DNA of 11,957 nucleotides from Candidatus Pacearchaeota archaeon. Its GTDB lineage: Archaea; Nanobdellota; Nanobdellia; Pacearchaeales; GW2011-AR1. The notes beneath the pieces are model-generated. The model ran no database searches. It worked only from the letters and a program-made list of their open reading frames with translations, and was not told where the DNA came from. The stretch's first letter is position 1. Each line of letters opens with the position of its first letter. A program made the position numbers and the translations under genes. Positions 1 to 5,710 of this stretch are shown in pieces. The stretch covers positions 1 to 11,957 of the forward strand of contig WAQV01000019.1 in NCBI GenBank assembly GCA_015520065.1, given 5' to 3'.

Positions 1-318
1 GAACTTAAAGGATGGACAGTGTTTCAAATATATGACATTAAAGAGAGGCTTGCAGCAAAAGGTTTTGAGCAGGAACAGCTAAAAATTATTGAGATTTGCT
101 CAGCAAAACACTCCAACAGGCTGCTTAACAAAAACAGACTGACCTCTTTATGCATGCCGTGCAGAATAAATGTTATTGGAAAAGACAGCAAGACAGACAA
201 AGTAAGAATTGCTGGAATGAATCCCGTTATAACCCCTCAGTTTTTCCCAGAGGTTAGTACTGAGGATGTTTTGGAAATTGAGAAAGACATTAAGGAGATT
301 ATTGATAATGCTAAATAA
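1..318 (+). CDS. DUF302-domain protein, C-terminal part (cut by window edge)
   Basis: The reading frame is open from base 1, so the start lies outside the window; a GTG at 19 is not needed as a start. The visible 105 residues begin GWTVFQIYD and contain IIEICSAKHSNRLL followed by LCMPCRINVIGKD. This matches the DUF302 (TT1751-like) pattern of a short strand, an amphipathic helix, a Cys-containing strand and an 'MPCR.xV' strand. DUF302 proteins are small alpha/beta proteins of unknown biochemical role. The C-terminal tail after about residue 80 is acidic and helical. The gene overlaps the next start by 11 bases, so the two are probably co-transcribed and translationally coupled. The family call rests on remembered motif resemblance. 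Confidence 0.72.
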   Translation, partial: ELKGWTVFQIYDIKERLAAKGFEQEQLKIIEICSAKHSNRLLNKNRLTSLCMPCRINVIGKDSKTDKVRIAGMNPVITPQFFPEVSTEDVLEIEKDIKEIIDNAK

Positions 319-523
319 AATGCAGCTATTCAGAAAAAAGTGCCAGTATTGTGGAAAGAAAATAGACAGAGGTAAGGAAATATTCAGAGATGTCAGAGAT
401 CCTGTATTTGTAGGAACCAGAAAAAAGGCATTTTGCTGCATTGAGCATGCAGAGCTTTATGAAAAAGAGATTAACGAGTATATCAAGAATTCAAGAAACT
501 GCAAAACCGGATGTTGCGGATAA
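308..523 (+). CDS. Small cysteine-rich TRASH-like metal-binding finger protein
   Basis: This 71-residue protein starts at an ATG inside the end of the upstream gene (ATGCTAAATAA overlap). AAGGAG at 292-297 sits 10 bases before it. A second ATG at 320, one base after the upstream stop, is possible but badly spaced from that site. Putative ligands are C12xxC15, then C43, C44 and H47 in the segment AFCCIEHAELYEKEI, which resembles the second half of a treble-clef/TRASH finger with His replacing the usual last Cys. The tail adds another cluster, C65xxxC69C70. TRASH domains bind Cu or Zn in metal sensors, chaperones and transporters, so a metal-binding role is likely but the ligand is unknown. It lies about 1.6 kb upstream of a copper ATPase gene, which supports a soft-metal role without proving it. 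Confidence 0.68.
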   Translation: MLNKMQLFRKKCQYCGKKIDRGKEIFRDVRDPVFVGTRKKAFCCIEHAELYEKEINEYIKNSRNCKTGCCG

Positions 524-556
524 TCTAGTCTTAATCCTATCTCATTTAAGAGTGTA

Positions 557-572
557 GAAATATTTATAAATA
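557..572 (+). promoter_or_regulatory. BRE/TATA promoter for the 628-2115 operon
   Basis: GAAATATTTATAAATA reads as an archaeal purine-rich BRE followed by a TATA box. It matches the box at 4711-4726 at 15 of 16 positions. A transcript would be expected to start near 592, leaving a leader of about 35 bases before the ATG at 628. A second TATA-like stretch at 599-606 (ATATAAAT) sits 25 bases before that ATG and could give a leaderless transcript instead. An AT-rich dyad at 591-611 lies between the two. Confidence 0.55.
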
Positions 573-627
573 TATATGTATTATATATTCATATGATAAT
601 ATAAATCATATTATAACTTTAATAAAA

Positions 628-807
628 ATGAAATTCAGAAAAAAAATCTTCAATAGGCAGATTTTGTTATGCGTATCCCTGATTTTTTTGTTTGTAGCAC
701 TGAGTTTTTTCTTCAGGGAAAGAACGCTTGAGTTGTTAGGAGCGCTAATTATAGCTTGCATAATTACTCATTTAGTTTTAAGGAGAAAATCAGATGAAAG
801 AGTATGA
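628..807 (+). CDS. Small two-helix membrane protein, 59 aa
   Basis: This short frame fills most of the 523-794 gap. It starts MKFRKKIFNRQ and ends RRKSDERV. It has two hydrophobic segments, about residues 12-29 (ILLCVSLIFLFVALSFFF) and 34-52, separated by a short charged turn (RERTLE), with basic residues at both ends. That predicts a hairpin membrane protein with both termini in the cytoplasm. Its last 14 bases overlap the start of the flavoprotein gene at 794, and that gene's AGGAG ribosome-binding site lies inside this coding region, a sign of a real coupled operon. I do not recognise the family. Support is the promoter upstream, the coherent topology and the overlap. Confidence 0.6.
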   Translation: MKFRKKIFNRQILLCVSLIFLFVALSFFFRERTLELLGALIIACIITHLVLRRKSDERV

Positions 808-1816
808 TGTAATAATCGCGGGAGCTAGATTTGCAGGACTTTCTGTTGCAAGCAGACTTAGAGGAAAAAAGGTCTTGCTGATAGACAGAGAGGATATTGG
901 GGTCAATAATCGCTCTGCATGCGGTACTTTGGTTAGAACTATGAAAGAGGTTGGTTGCAAAGAGGCAATAATCCAGGAATTCTCAATGGCTGCTATCCAT
1001 ATAAAAAATACTCGCATAGATATCTCTCTCCCAGAAAAGTTTTGCACAATAGATTTTGAGAAGTTTTGTGAATTAATGAATTCTAAAAATGATGCAATAT
1101 TTATGAAGGCAGCAGTAACAGGAACTGATGGAAGAGTGGTTTACACTTCCAAAGGAAACTTTAAAGGAAATATATTAGTTGACTGCACTGGATGGAGAGC
1201 CGTATTGGCGTCATCTTTGGATGAAGATTATTTTGATAAAGAAGATTTGTCATTCGGAATTGAAACTGAGATAGAACATGCAAAAGATAATTTTCTGCAT
1301 TTCTTTATCAATCATGATATTATTAAAGAAGGAGTGTTATGGATGTTTCCCTGCAACAAGTTTGCAAGATTTGGGGTTGGAAGTTACAAAGGAGATACGA
1401 AGTTGTTGGAAAGCTTAAGAAAATTTGTGAGGAGTTACAGGATTAATATAGGGAAAGTTCATGGAGGGTATTTTCCAAACAGGATAAGAAACCCTATTGT
1501 AAAGAATGTTTTCGTTGTAGGAGATGCTGCTGGCCAAGCACTACCTCTTACAGGAGAAGGGATTAGAAAAAGTATTGAAAACGGGCTGTTTTGCGGAGAG
1601 ATTATCTCTAAAATACTTGAGAAGAAGATATCTCTTGAAGATGGAAAAAAAGAATATGAAAAGCTAGTTCTGAGAAGTAAAAAATCGTATGACAGACTAT
1701 CTTTAGTTCAGAAAATTTTCTCTGGCCTTTCTGAGAGAAATATAGTTTCAATAGGTAAGTTATTAAACTTTAATTCACTGGTTAAATATATCTGGAGGAG
1801 ATATGAGAGAATATAA
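794..1816 (+). CDS. Geranylgeranyl reductase family FAD-dependent oxidoreductase
   Basis: This 340-residue flavoprotein has an N-terminal dinucleotide fold, YDVIIAGARFAGLSVA, then VLLIDRE for ribose binding. The conserved SACGT segment is at residues 41-45. The substrate-site signature WMFP is at 183-186, followed by FGVGSY. The second FAD motif, VFVVGDAAGQALPLTGEG, is at about 239-256. This layout is that of geranylgeranyl reductases, which saturate isoprenoid double bonds in archaeal membrane lipids, quinones or related chains. At 340 residues it is shorter than many archaeal lipid reductases, so the exact substrate is open. The second glycine of the usual GxGxxG is Arg12. The start is supported by AGGAG at 781-785, eight bases upstream. 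The gene overlaps the small membrane protein before it and is followed closely by a Met-rich membrane protein. Confidence 0.8.
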   Translation: MKEYDVIIAGARFAGLSVASRLRGKKVLLIDREDIGVNNRSACGTLVRTMKEVGCKEAIIQEFSMAAIHIKNTRIDISLPEKFCTIDFEKFCELMNSKNDAIFMKAAVTGTDGRVVYTSKGNFKGNILVDCTGWRAVLASSLDEDYFDKEDLSFGIETEIEHAKDNFLHFFINHDIIKEGVLWMFPCNKFARFGVGSYKGDTKLLESLRKFVRSYRINIGKVHGGYFPNRIRNPIVKNVFVVGDAAGQALPLTGEGIRKSIENGLFCGEIISKILEKKISLEDGKKEYEKLVLRSKKSYDRLSLVQKIFSGLSERNIVSIGKLLNFNSLVKYIWRRYERI

Positions 1817-1848
1817 TTTATGCAATGAAAGGAGGTGCTGAACTGTTT

Positions 1849-2115
1849 ATGGTTAAGCAAATTCAGGAACAAACTCAAAAACTGAATGAGATTGCGCTAG
1901 GCTACAGTATTGCAATAATCTCTGGACTGGGAATGATCCTGTTTTGGATATTTGGAAAGATCGGCTTTTATAGAGATGCTACTGATATGATGATGCAAAT
2001 GCATATGTTTTTCAACATGAACATAACAGGAATGATTACAGGAGCAATTGAAGCAGCAGTATGGGGATTTATTGCAGGATGGCTGATAGCTTACTTTTAC
2101 AATAAGTTTGCATGA
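1849..2115 (+). CDS. Two-helix membrane protein with methionine-rich loop (DUF5676-like)
   Basis: This 88-residue protein starts MVKQIQEQTQ. I chose the ATG at 1849 because a near-perfect ribosome-binding site, AAGGAGGTG, lies upstream at 1829-1837. The in-frame ATG at 1825 precedes that site, although the 1849 spacing is rather long. Two membrane segments span about residues 16-38 and 62-84. The loop between them, TDMMMQMHMFFNMNITGM, has Met47, 48, 49, 51, 53, 57 and 62 plus His52. Clustered Met and His are typical Cu(I) or Ag(I) ligands in copper transport proteins, and the next gene encodes a Cu(I) ATPase. The ending AYFYNKF recalls DUF5676-type small membrane proteins, but I am not sure of that assignment. 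A copper-related role is inference from composition and position. Confidence 0.72.
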   Translation: MVKQIQEQTQKLNEIALGYSIAIISGLGMILFWIFGKIGFYRDATDMMMQMHMFFNMNITGMITGAIEAAVWGFIAGWLIAYFYNKFA

Positions 2116-2117
2116 AG

Positions 2118-2141
2118 TTTATTTTTTATTGGTTTTTTATT
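2118..2141 (+). terminator. T-rich tract, probable terminator of the upstream operon
   Basis: Starting two bases after the stop codon at 2115 there are T-rich runs (TTTATTTTTTATTGGTTTTTT) with no hairpin. Runs of T without a stem are typical of archaeal intrinsic termination. The tract runs directly into the copA TATA box. Confidence 0.45.
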
Positions 2142-2150
2142 AATAAATTA
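2136..2150 (+). promoter_or_regulatory. TATA box of copA
   Basis: TTTATTAATAAATTA is centred about 29 bases before the copA ATG at 2173. This predicts a nearly leaderless transcript starting around 2170, which fits the absence of a Shine-Dalgarno sequence there. It makes copA separately transcribed from the Met-rich protein gene. No clear operator dyad is visible beside it. Confidence 0.55.
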
Positions 2151-2172
2151 TTAAACAAACAAAACAAAGAGC

Positions 2173-4683
2173 ATGAAAAAAACATTCGCAATAGAAGGAA
2201 TGCACTGTGCCAGCTGTGCCTTAAACATTGAGAAGGCTGTAAAAAAAATTTCTGGAATAAAATCAGCATCTGTAAATTTTGCTACAAAAAAGCTCTATGT
2301 TGAGGCTGAAGAAGGCAGGAAAATAAATGACAAAGAAGTAATTGACGCTGTTTCAAAAGTTGGAGATTACAGAGCTGTTCTTTTGGAGAATTCAAACCTC
2401 ACAAGAGGTATGGCAGAAAAACTCAAGAAAAGCGTTTTTGTTATTCAGGGGCTTGACAACCCTCATTGCTCCATGACAATTGAAAAAGCAATCAAGTCAG
2501 TAAAAGGAGTTAAGAGTGTTTCTCTCAACATTAATACTCATAAAGCAAAACTAGAGTATGACTGTCAGAAGGAAGAGATAATTAAAGCAATAGAAGATGC
2601 AGGCTACAAAGTTCTTGCTGTTGAAGACGAAGGCATTGCAGAGAGTGTTGCTGACAGGAAGGATATAGAGTTGGAAGAGGTTAGGGAAATGAAAGAAGCA
2701 TCAAAAAGAATGTTTTATGCCTGGATTTTTGCGCTTCCAATAGGAATTTTGATGATTTTGGAAATGTTTTTTCCTAGCCTTATTGCAATTCCAGAATACT
2801 ATGTTGACATAATCTTTGTTGCTGCAGCGATTCCTGTTTTGTTTATATTCGGCCTAAGGACTTATATTTCTGGAATAAAGTCAGCAAAATATCTCACTTT
2901 CAATATGGACTTTTTAATTGCATTAGGAACATTTGTCGCATTTATTACAGGCGTCATTAAAGTTATCTTTCCTGAACTTCCTCTTGAAAATTATGCAGCT
3001 ATAGCCGCAATGATAATGGCATTCCATCTTACTGGAAGATATGTTGAAGCAAAAGCTCGTGGCAGAGCGAGCCAGGAAATAAGAAAGCTGCTTGAGCTTG
3101 GAGCAAAAAATGCCGTTGTTTTAAGAGGCGGCAAGGAAATTGAGATTCCTGTTTCTGAGCTGAAAATAGGAGACATAATGATTGTAAAGCCCGGCTGGAA
3201 GATTCCTACTGACGGAGTTGTTGTTAAGGGATTCAGCAGTGTTGATGAGTCTATGGTTACAGGAGAAAGTCTGCCTGTTGAGAAAAAGCCAGGAGACAAA
3301 GTAATAGGAGCTACTGTAAATCAAGACGGGATTTTATATGTAAAGGCAACAAAAATAGGAAAAGACACTTTTTTAAGCCAGATAATAAAACTTGTTGAAG
3401 AAGCCCAAGGAAGCAAAGTTCCTATACAAGAATTTGCAGATAGGGTAACAGGGTATTTTGTTCCTGTTGTTATACTCATTGCTGTTCTTACATTTTTTGC
3501 ATGGATAGCGTTTCCTGAGCTTATGAAAAACATTGCGTCTTATTTTTCATTCCTGCCATGGATTGATTTAAGTGCAGGAAATATTGCATTGGCTATATTT
3601 GCGTCTATTGCTGTTTTAGTTATTGCCTGCCCTTGTGCTTTGGGATTGGCAACACCTACTGCATTAATGGTTGGTTCTGGGATGGGTGCAAGAAAAGGGA
3701 TTTTAATAAGAAAAGGAGAGGCAATACAAACAATGAAAGAGATTAAAACAATTATTTTTGACAAAACAGGGACAATAACAAAAGGCAAACCAGAAGTCAG
3801 GGAAATTTACTCTAAAATTAATGAGCTGCTTCTTCTAGAGATTGCTGCAAGTCTGGAAAAGTTAAGCGAGCATCCATTATCAAAAGCAGTTGTTGCAATT
3901 GCAAAGAAAAAAGGCCTTAAGGCTTATAAAAATGTTAAGGAGTTTAAAATATTAAGAGGAAGAGGGGTTGAAGGAAAAATAGGAAATAAGAAAATTGTTA
4001 TAGGAAACATTACTTTAATGAGAGAAAAAAAGGTTCCTGAAAAAGAGCTTGCTGCTTTTGAGAGCAAAATAAAAGAGTTTGAAAACAAAGGATATACAAC
4101 AATCATAGTCTGCCAGGACAATAAAATTTTAGGGATTATAGGAATAGCTGATTCTCTGAAAGATGATTCTGTTTCCGCAATAGCAAAACTGAATCAGCAG
4201 GGTTATAAAACAGTAATGATAACAGGAGACAATGAAAGAACAGCAAAAGCAATTGCAAGGCAGGTAGGCATAAAAGAGGTTATGGCTAATGTTCTTCCTG
4301 CAGACAAGGCAAAAGCAGTTGCAGAGCTGCAAAAAGGCGGCACAATGGTTGCTTTTGTAGGAGACGGTATTAATGATGCTCCTGCCTTGAAACAGGCAAA
4401 TGTAGGAATTGCAATAGGAACTGGAACAGACATTGCAATTGAGGCAGGAGACATAGTTCTGGCAACAGGAAGCCTCGAGGGGGTTGTTTCAGCAATTAAA
4501 CTAAGCAAAGAGACATTCAAAAAGATAAAGCAAAACTTATTCTGGGCGTTTGCATATAATATAGCTGCGATACCTCTTGCAGTTATTGGTGTCCTCCATC
4601 CTGTAATTGCAGAGATAGCAATGGCAACCTCAAGTATAACTGTTGTTACTAATGCCAACCTTCTCAGGAGGAAGGAGATATAA
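2173..4683 (+). CDS. copA: Cu(I)-exporting P1B-type ATPase CopA
   Basis: This complete 836-residue P-type ATPase pumps monovalent copper (or silver) out across the cell membrane. It has two N-terminal HMA domains. The first has an intact GMHCASC site (C12, C15); the second has GLDNPHC with Asn96 in place of the first Cys, leaving only C99. Eight membrane helices follow. Catalytic landmarks are TGE at 363-365 (actuator), CPC at 486-488 (metal site), DKTGT with the phosphorylated Asp530, HP at 567-568, and GDGIND at 730-735. Tyr795-Asn796 and Met817-Ala-Thr-Ser-Ser821 in the last two helices are the hallmarks of the Cu(I) P1B-1 subgroup and argue against Zn or Co transport. It is probably transcribed from its own TATA box. 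Confidence 0.97.
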   Translation: MKKTFAIEGMHCASCALNIEKAVKKISGIKSASVNFATKKLYVEAEEGRKINDKEVIDAVSKVGDYRAVLLENSNLTRGMAEKLKKSVFVIQGLDNPHCSMTIEKAIKSVKGVKSVSLNINTHKAKLEYDCQKEEIIKAIEDAGYKVLAVEDEGIAESVADRKDIELEEVREMKEASKRMFYAWIFALPIGILMILEMFFPSLIAIPEYYVDIIFVAAAIPVLFIFGLRTYISGIKSAKYLTFNMDFLIALGTFVAFITGVIKVIFPELPLENYAAIAAMIMAFHLTGRYVEAKARGRASQEIRKLLELGAKNAVVLRGGKEIEIPVSELKIGDIMIVKPGWKIPTDGVVVKGFSSVDESMVTGESLPVEKKPGDKVIGATVNQDGILYVKATKIGKDTFLSQIIKLVEEAQGSKVPIQEFADRVTGYFVPVVILIAVLTFFAWIAFPELMKNIASYFSFLPWIDLSAGNIALAIFASIAVLVIACPCALGLATPTALMVGSGMGARKGILIRKGEAIQTMKEIKTIIFDKTGTITKGKPEVREIYSKINELLLLEIAASLEKLSEHPLSKAVVAIAKKKGLKAYKNVKEFKILRGRGVEGKIGNKKIVIGNITLMREKKVPEKELAAFESKIKEFENKGYTTIIVCQDNKILGIIGIADSLKDDSVSAIAKLNQQGYKTVMITGDNERTAKAIARQVGIKEVMANVLPADKAKAVAELQKGGTMVAFVGDGINDAPALKQANVGIAIGTGTDIAIEAGDIVLATGSLEGVVSAIKLSKETFKKIKQNLFWAFAYNIAAIPLAVIGVLHPVIAEIAMATSSITVVTNANLLRRKEI

Positions 4684-4707
4684 TAGTAACTATGTAGTGG
4701 TTACTAT
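4683..4707. promoter_or_regulatory. 25-bp dyad at copA stop, upstream of next promoter
   Basis: ATAGTAACTA at 4683-4692 and TGGTTACTAT at 4698-4707 form 10-base arms with one mismatch around a 5-base centre, TGTAG. The inner mismatch would be a G-U pair in RNA, so a hairpin is also possible. The dyad begins at the last base of the copA stop codon and ends three bases before the BRE/TATA element at 4711. No T-run follows, which argues against a simple terminator. A regulator-binding site for the downstream genes is the likelier reading. Confidence 0.55.
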
Positions 4708-4710
4708 ATA

Positions 4711-4726
4711 GAAAGATTTATAAATA
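4711..4726 (+). promoter_or_regulatory. BRE/TATA promoter for the paralog pair operon
   Basis: GAAAGATTTATAAATA is a strong archaeal BRE plus TATA box, centred about 28 bases before the ATG at 4749. It predicts a leaderless transcript starting at about 4747. It matches the element at 557-572 at 15 of 16 positions. Confidence 0.7.
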
Positions 4727-4748
4727 ATATCAGTTCACTTCTAGTAAA

Positions 4749-5069
4749 ATGAAATCTCGTATACCTTACAAGATCAGTGTAGGAGAATTAGTGATGTACT
4801 CAACTATAGCTTATGGAGCATATACTGGATATCAGATAGGATCAGAGGCAGTAGAATATGCAAGACTTGCCACAGACCCGTCAGGACTAGAAAGAATGGT
4901 TATTCAACATCCAGTTATGACAAAGACTCTTTCTGCTTATTTAGTAGGGAATTTATTTACATATGTTGGAATGGGATTAGGATTTACTGCCTCATTTATT
5001 GTTGGAAAAGTAAGGTCAAAGATTACGAAAAAAAGAGAATCTAAAAACTCTGATGTAGATAGTAAATAA
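4749..5069 (+). CDS. Unrecognised two-helix membrane protein, paralog A
   Basis: This 106-residue protein starts MKSRIPYKIS. Two hydrophobic stretches, about residues 12-32 and 64-86, flank a conserved amphipathic segment, GSEAVEYARLATDPSGLERM, which is followed by QHPVMTKTLS. The tail is basic then polar (KKRESKN). The next gene encodes a clear paralog: over residues 31-62 here and 37-68 there, 21 of 32 positions are identical without gaps. I recognise no family. The start is set by the promoter at 4711-4726, which leaves almost no leader. It is probably the first gene of a three-gene transcript under possible control of the dyad at 4683-4707. Confidence 0.72.
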   Translation: MKSRIPYKISVGELVMYSTIAYGAYTGYQIGSEAVEYARLATDPSGLERMVIQHPVMTKTLSAYLVGNLFTYVGMGLGFTASFIVGKVRSKITKKRESKNSDVDSK

Positions 5070-5070
5070 A

Positions 5071-5391
5071 ATGAAGTTAGATCGATTGTTCAAAAAGCTT
5101 GAACCTCATCAATTCCTATTTACTCCTTATTTAGGAATTGTGTCTTGGATATGTGGACTCTATGGAGGATATATTATGGGATCAGAAATAGTTGAGCATG
5201 CAAAACTTGCTACAGAACCATCTGCACTTGAGATGATAGTTAACCAGCATCCATATATTACAAAAATTCTCTCTACTATTTGGGTAGGAGATTTATTTCT
5301 TAAAGGAGGAATAGTGAGTAGTTATGCCATAGATAAATTAATCTGTGAGGTTGAAGAGTATGTTGAAAAGAAGAGAGAATCCAATGAATAG
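5071..5391 (+). CDS. Unrecognised two-helix membrane protein, paralog B
   Basis: This protein is also 106 residues long and begins one base after the stop of its paralog (TAAAATG junction), so the two are surely co-transcribed. It has a longer polar N-terminus (MKLDRLFKKLEPHQF), then a hydrophobic segment at about residues 18-40. The shared core is GSEIVEHAKLATEPSALE with QHPYITKILS, followed by a second hydrophobic segment at about 67-88 and a charged tail ending KKRESNE. The core motifs GSE.VE.A.LAT.PS.LE and QHP..TK.LS are shared with paralog A, as is the KKRES tail. The arrangement fits an old tandem duplication and perhaps a heteromeric membrane complex. I assign no function. Confidence 0.72.
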   Translation: MKLDRLFKKLEPHQFLFTPYLGIVSWICGLYGGYIMGSEIVEHAKLATEPSALEMIVNQHPYITKILSTIWVGDLFLKGGIVSSYAIDKLICEVEEYVEKKRESNE

Positions 5392-5710
5392 GAATCTGGA
5401 AAGAGAAACAAGTAAAATGGCAACAAAAAGATATTTAATATATGATATATGTTCTATTGACGAGAAAAATAAAAGGCTTCTTGAATACTTCAAGAAATAT
5501 CACTGCAAAGGTTCTGCTGATTTGGACGAATTAACTGATTATCTTAAAAGACATCTTGGGTTTGCACCATTTATAGGAATTTATGATGAAAACAAAGCAA
5601 AAGAGATATACAACTTTTTTTCAAAGAGAACTAATGAAGTAGAGATTTATGAGATAGATTCTGACAATAGAGTTGACTTATTTAGAAAAATAAGATTTAA
5701 TTCTGCATAA
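5384..5710 (+). CDS. Small soluble alpha/beta protein of unknown function
   Basis: The start is uncertain. ATG at 5384 overlaps the previous stop by 8 bases and gives 108 residues. ATG at 5360, with GAGGT upstream, gives 116, and ATG at 5417 gives 97. The recognisable folded part begins KRYLIYDICSID and has no membrane segment. Alternating strands and helices end in GFAPFIGIYDENKAKEIY, then a short strand VEIYEID and a charged C-terminus. The sequence is rich in Lys, Asp and Tyr. I do not recognise the family. Its overlap with paralog B suggests a cytoplasmic partner of the two membrane proteins. Its last 14 bases overlap the end of the convergent hydrolase gene. Confidence 0.62.
   Translation: MNRNLERETSKMATKRYLIYDICSIDEKNKRLLEYFKKYHCKGSADLDELTDYLKRHLGFAPFIGIYDENKAKEIYNFFSKRTNEVEIYEIDSDNRVDLFRKIRFNSA

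Noticed and set aside
593..604. A minimal ORF, ATG ATA ATA TAA, at the predicted transcription start
   Set aside because: Four codons in a very AT-rich stretch are expected by chance; nothing supports translation.
524..627. Possible RNA gene or short repeat in the AT-rich gap
   Set aside because: Only a promoter and weak AT dyads are visible; no stable stem-loop, tRNA-like fold or repeated unit was found.
1825..1848. Upstream ATG for the Met-rich membrane protein
   Set aside because: It lies before the strong AAGGAGGTG site, which would then be inside the coding region; the ATG at 1849 fits better, though its spacing is long.
4203..4658. A long minus-strand open frame (151 codons) inside copA
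   Set aside because: It lies wholly within strongly supported copA coding sequence, has low-complexity Ala/Ile/Ser composition typical of an antisense shadow, and has no promoter or ribosome-binding site.
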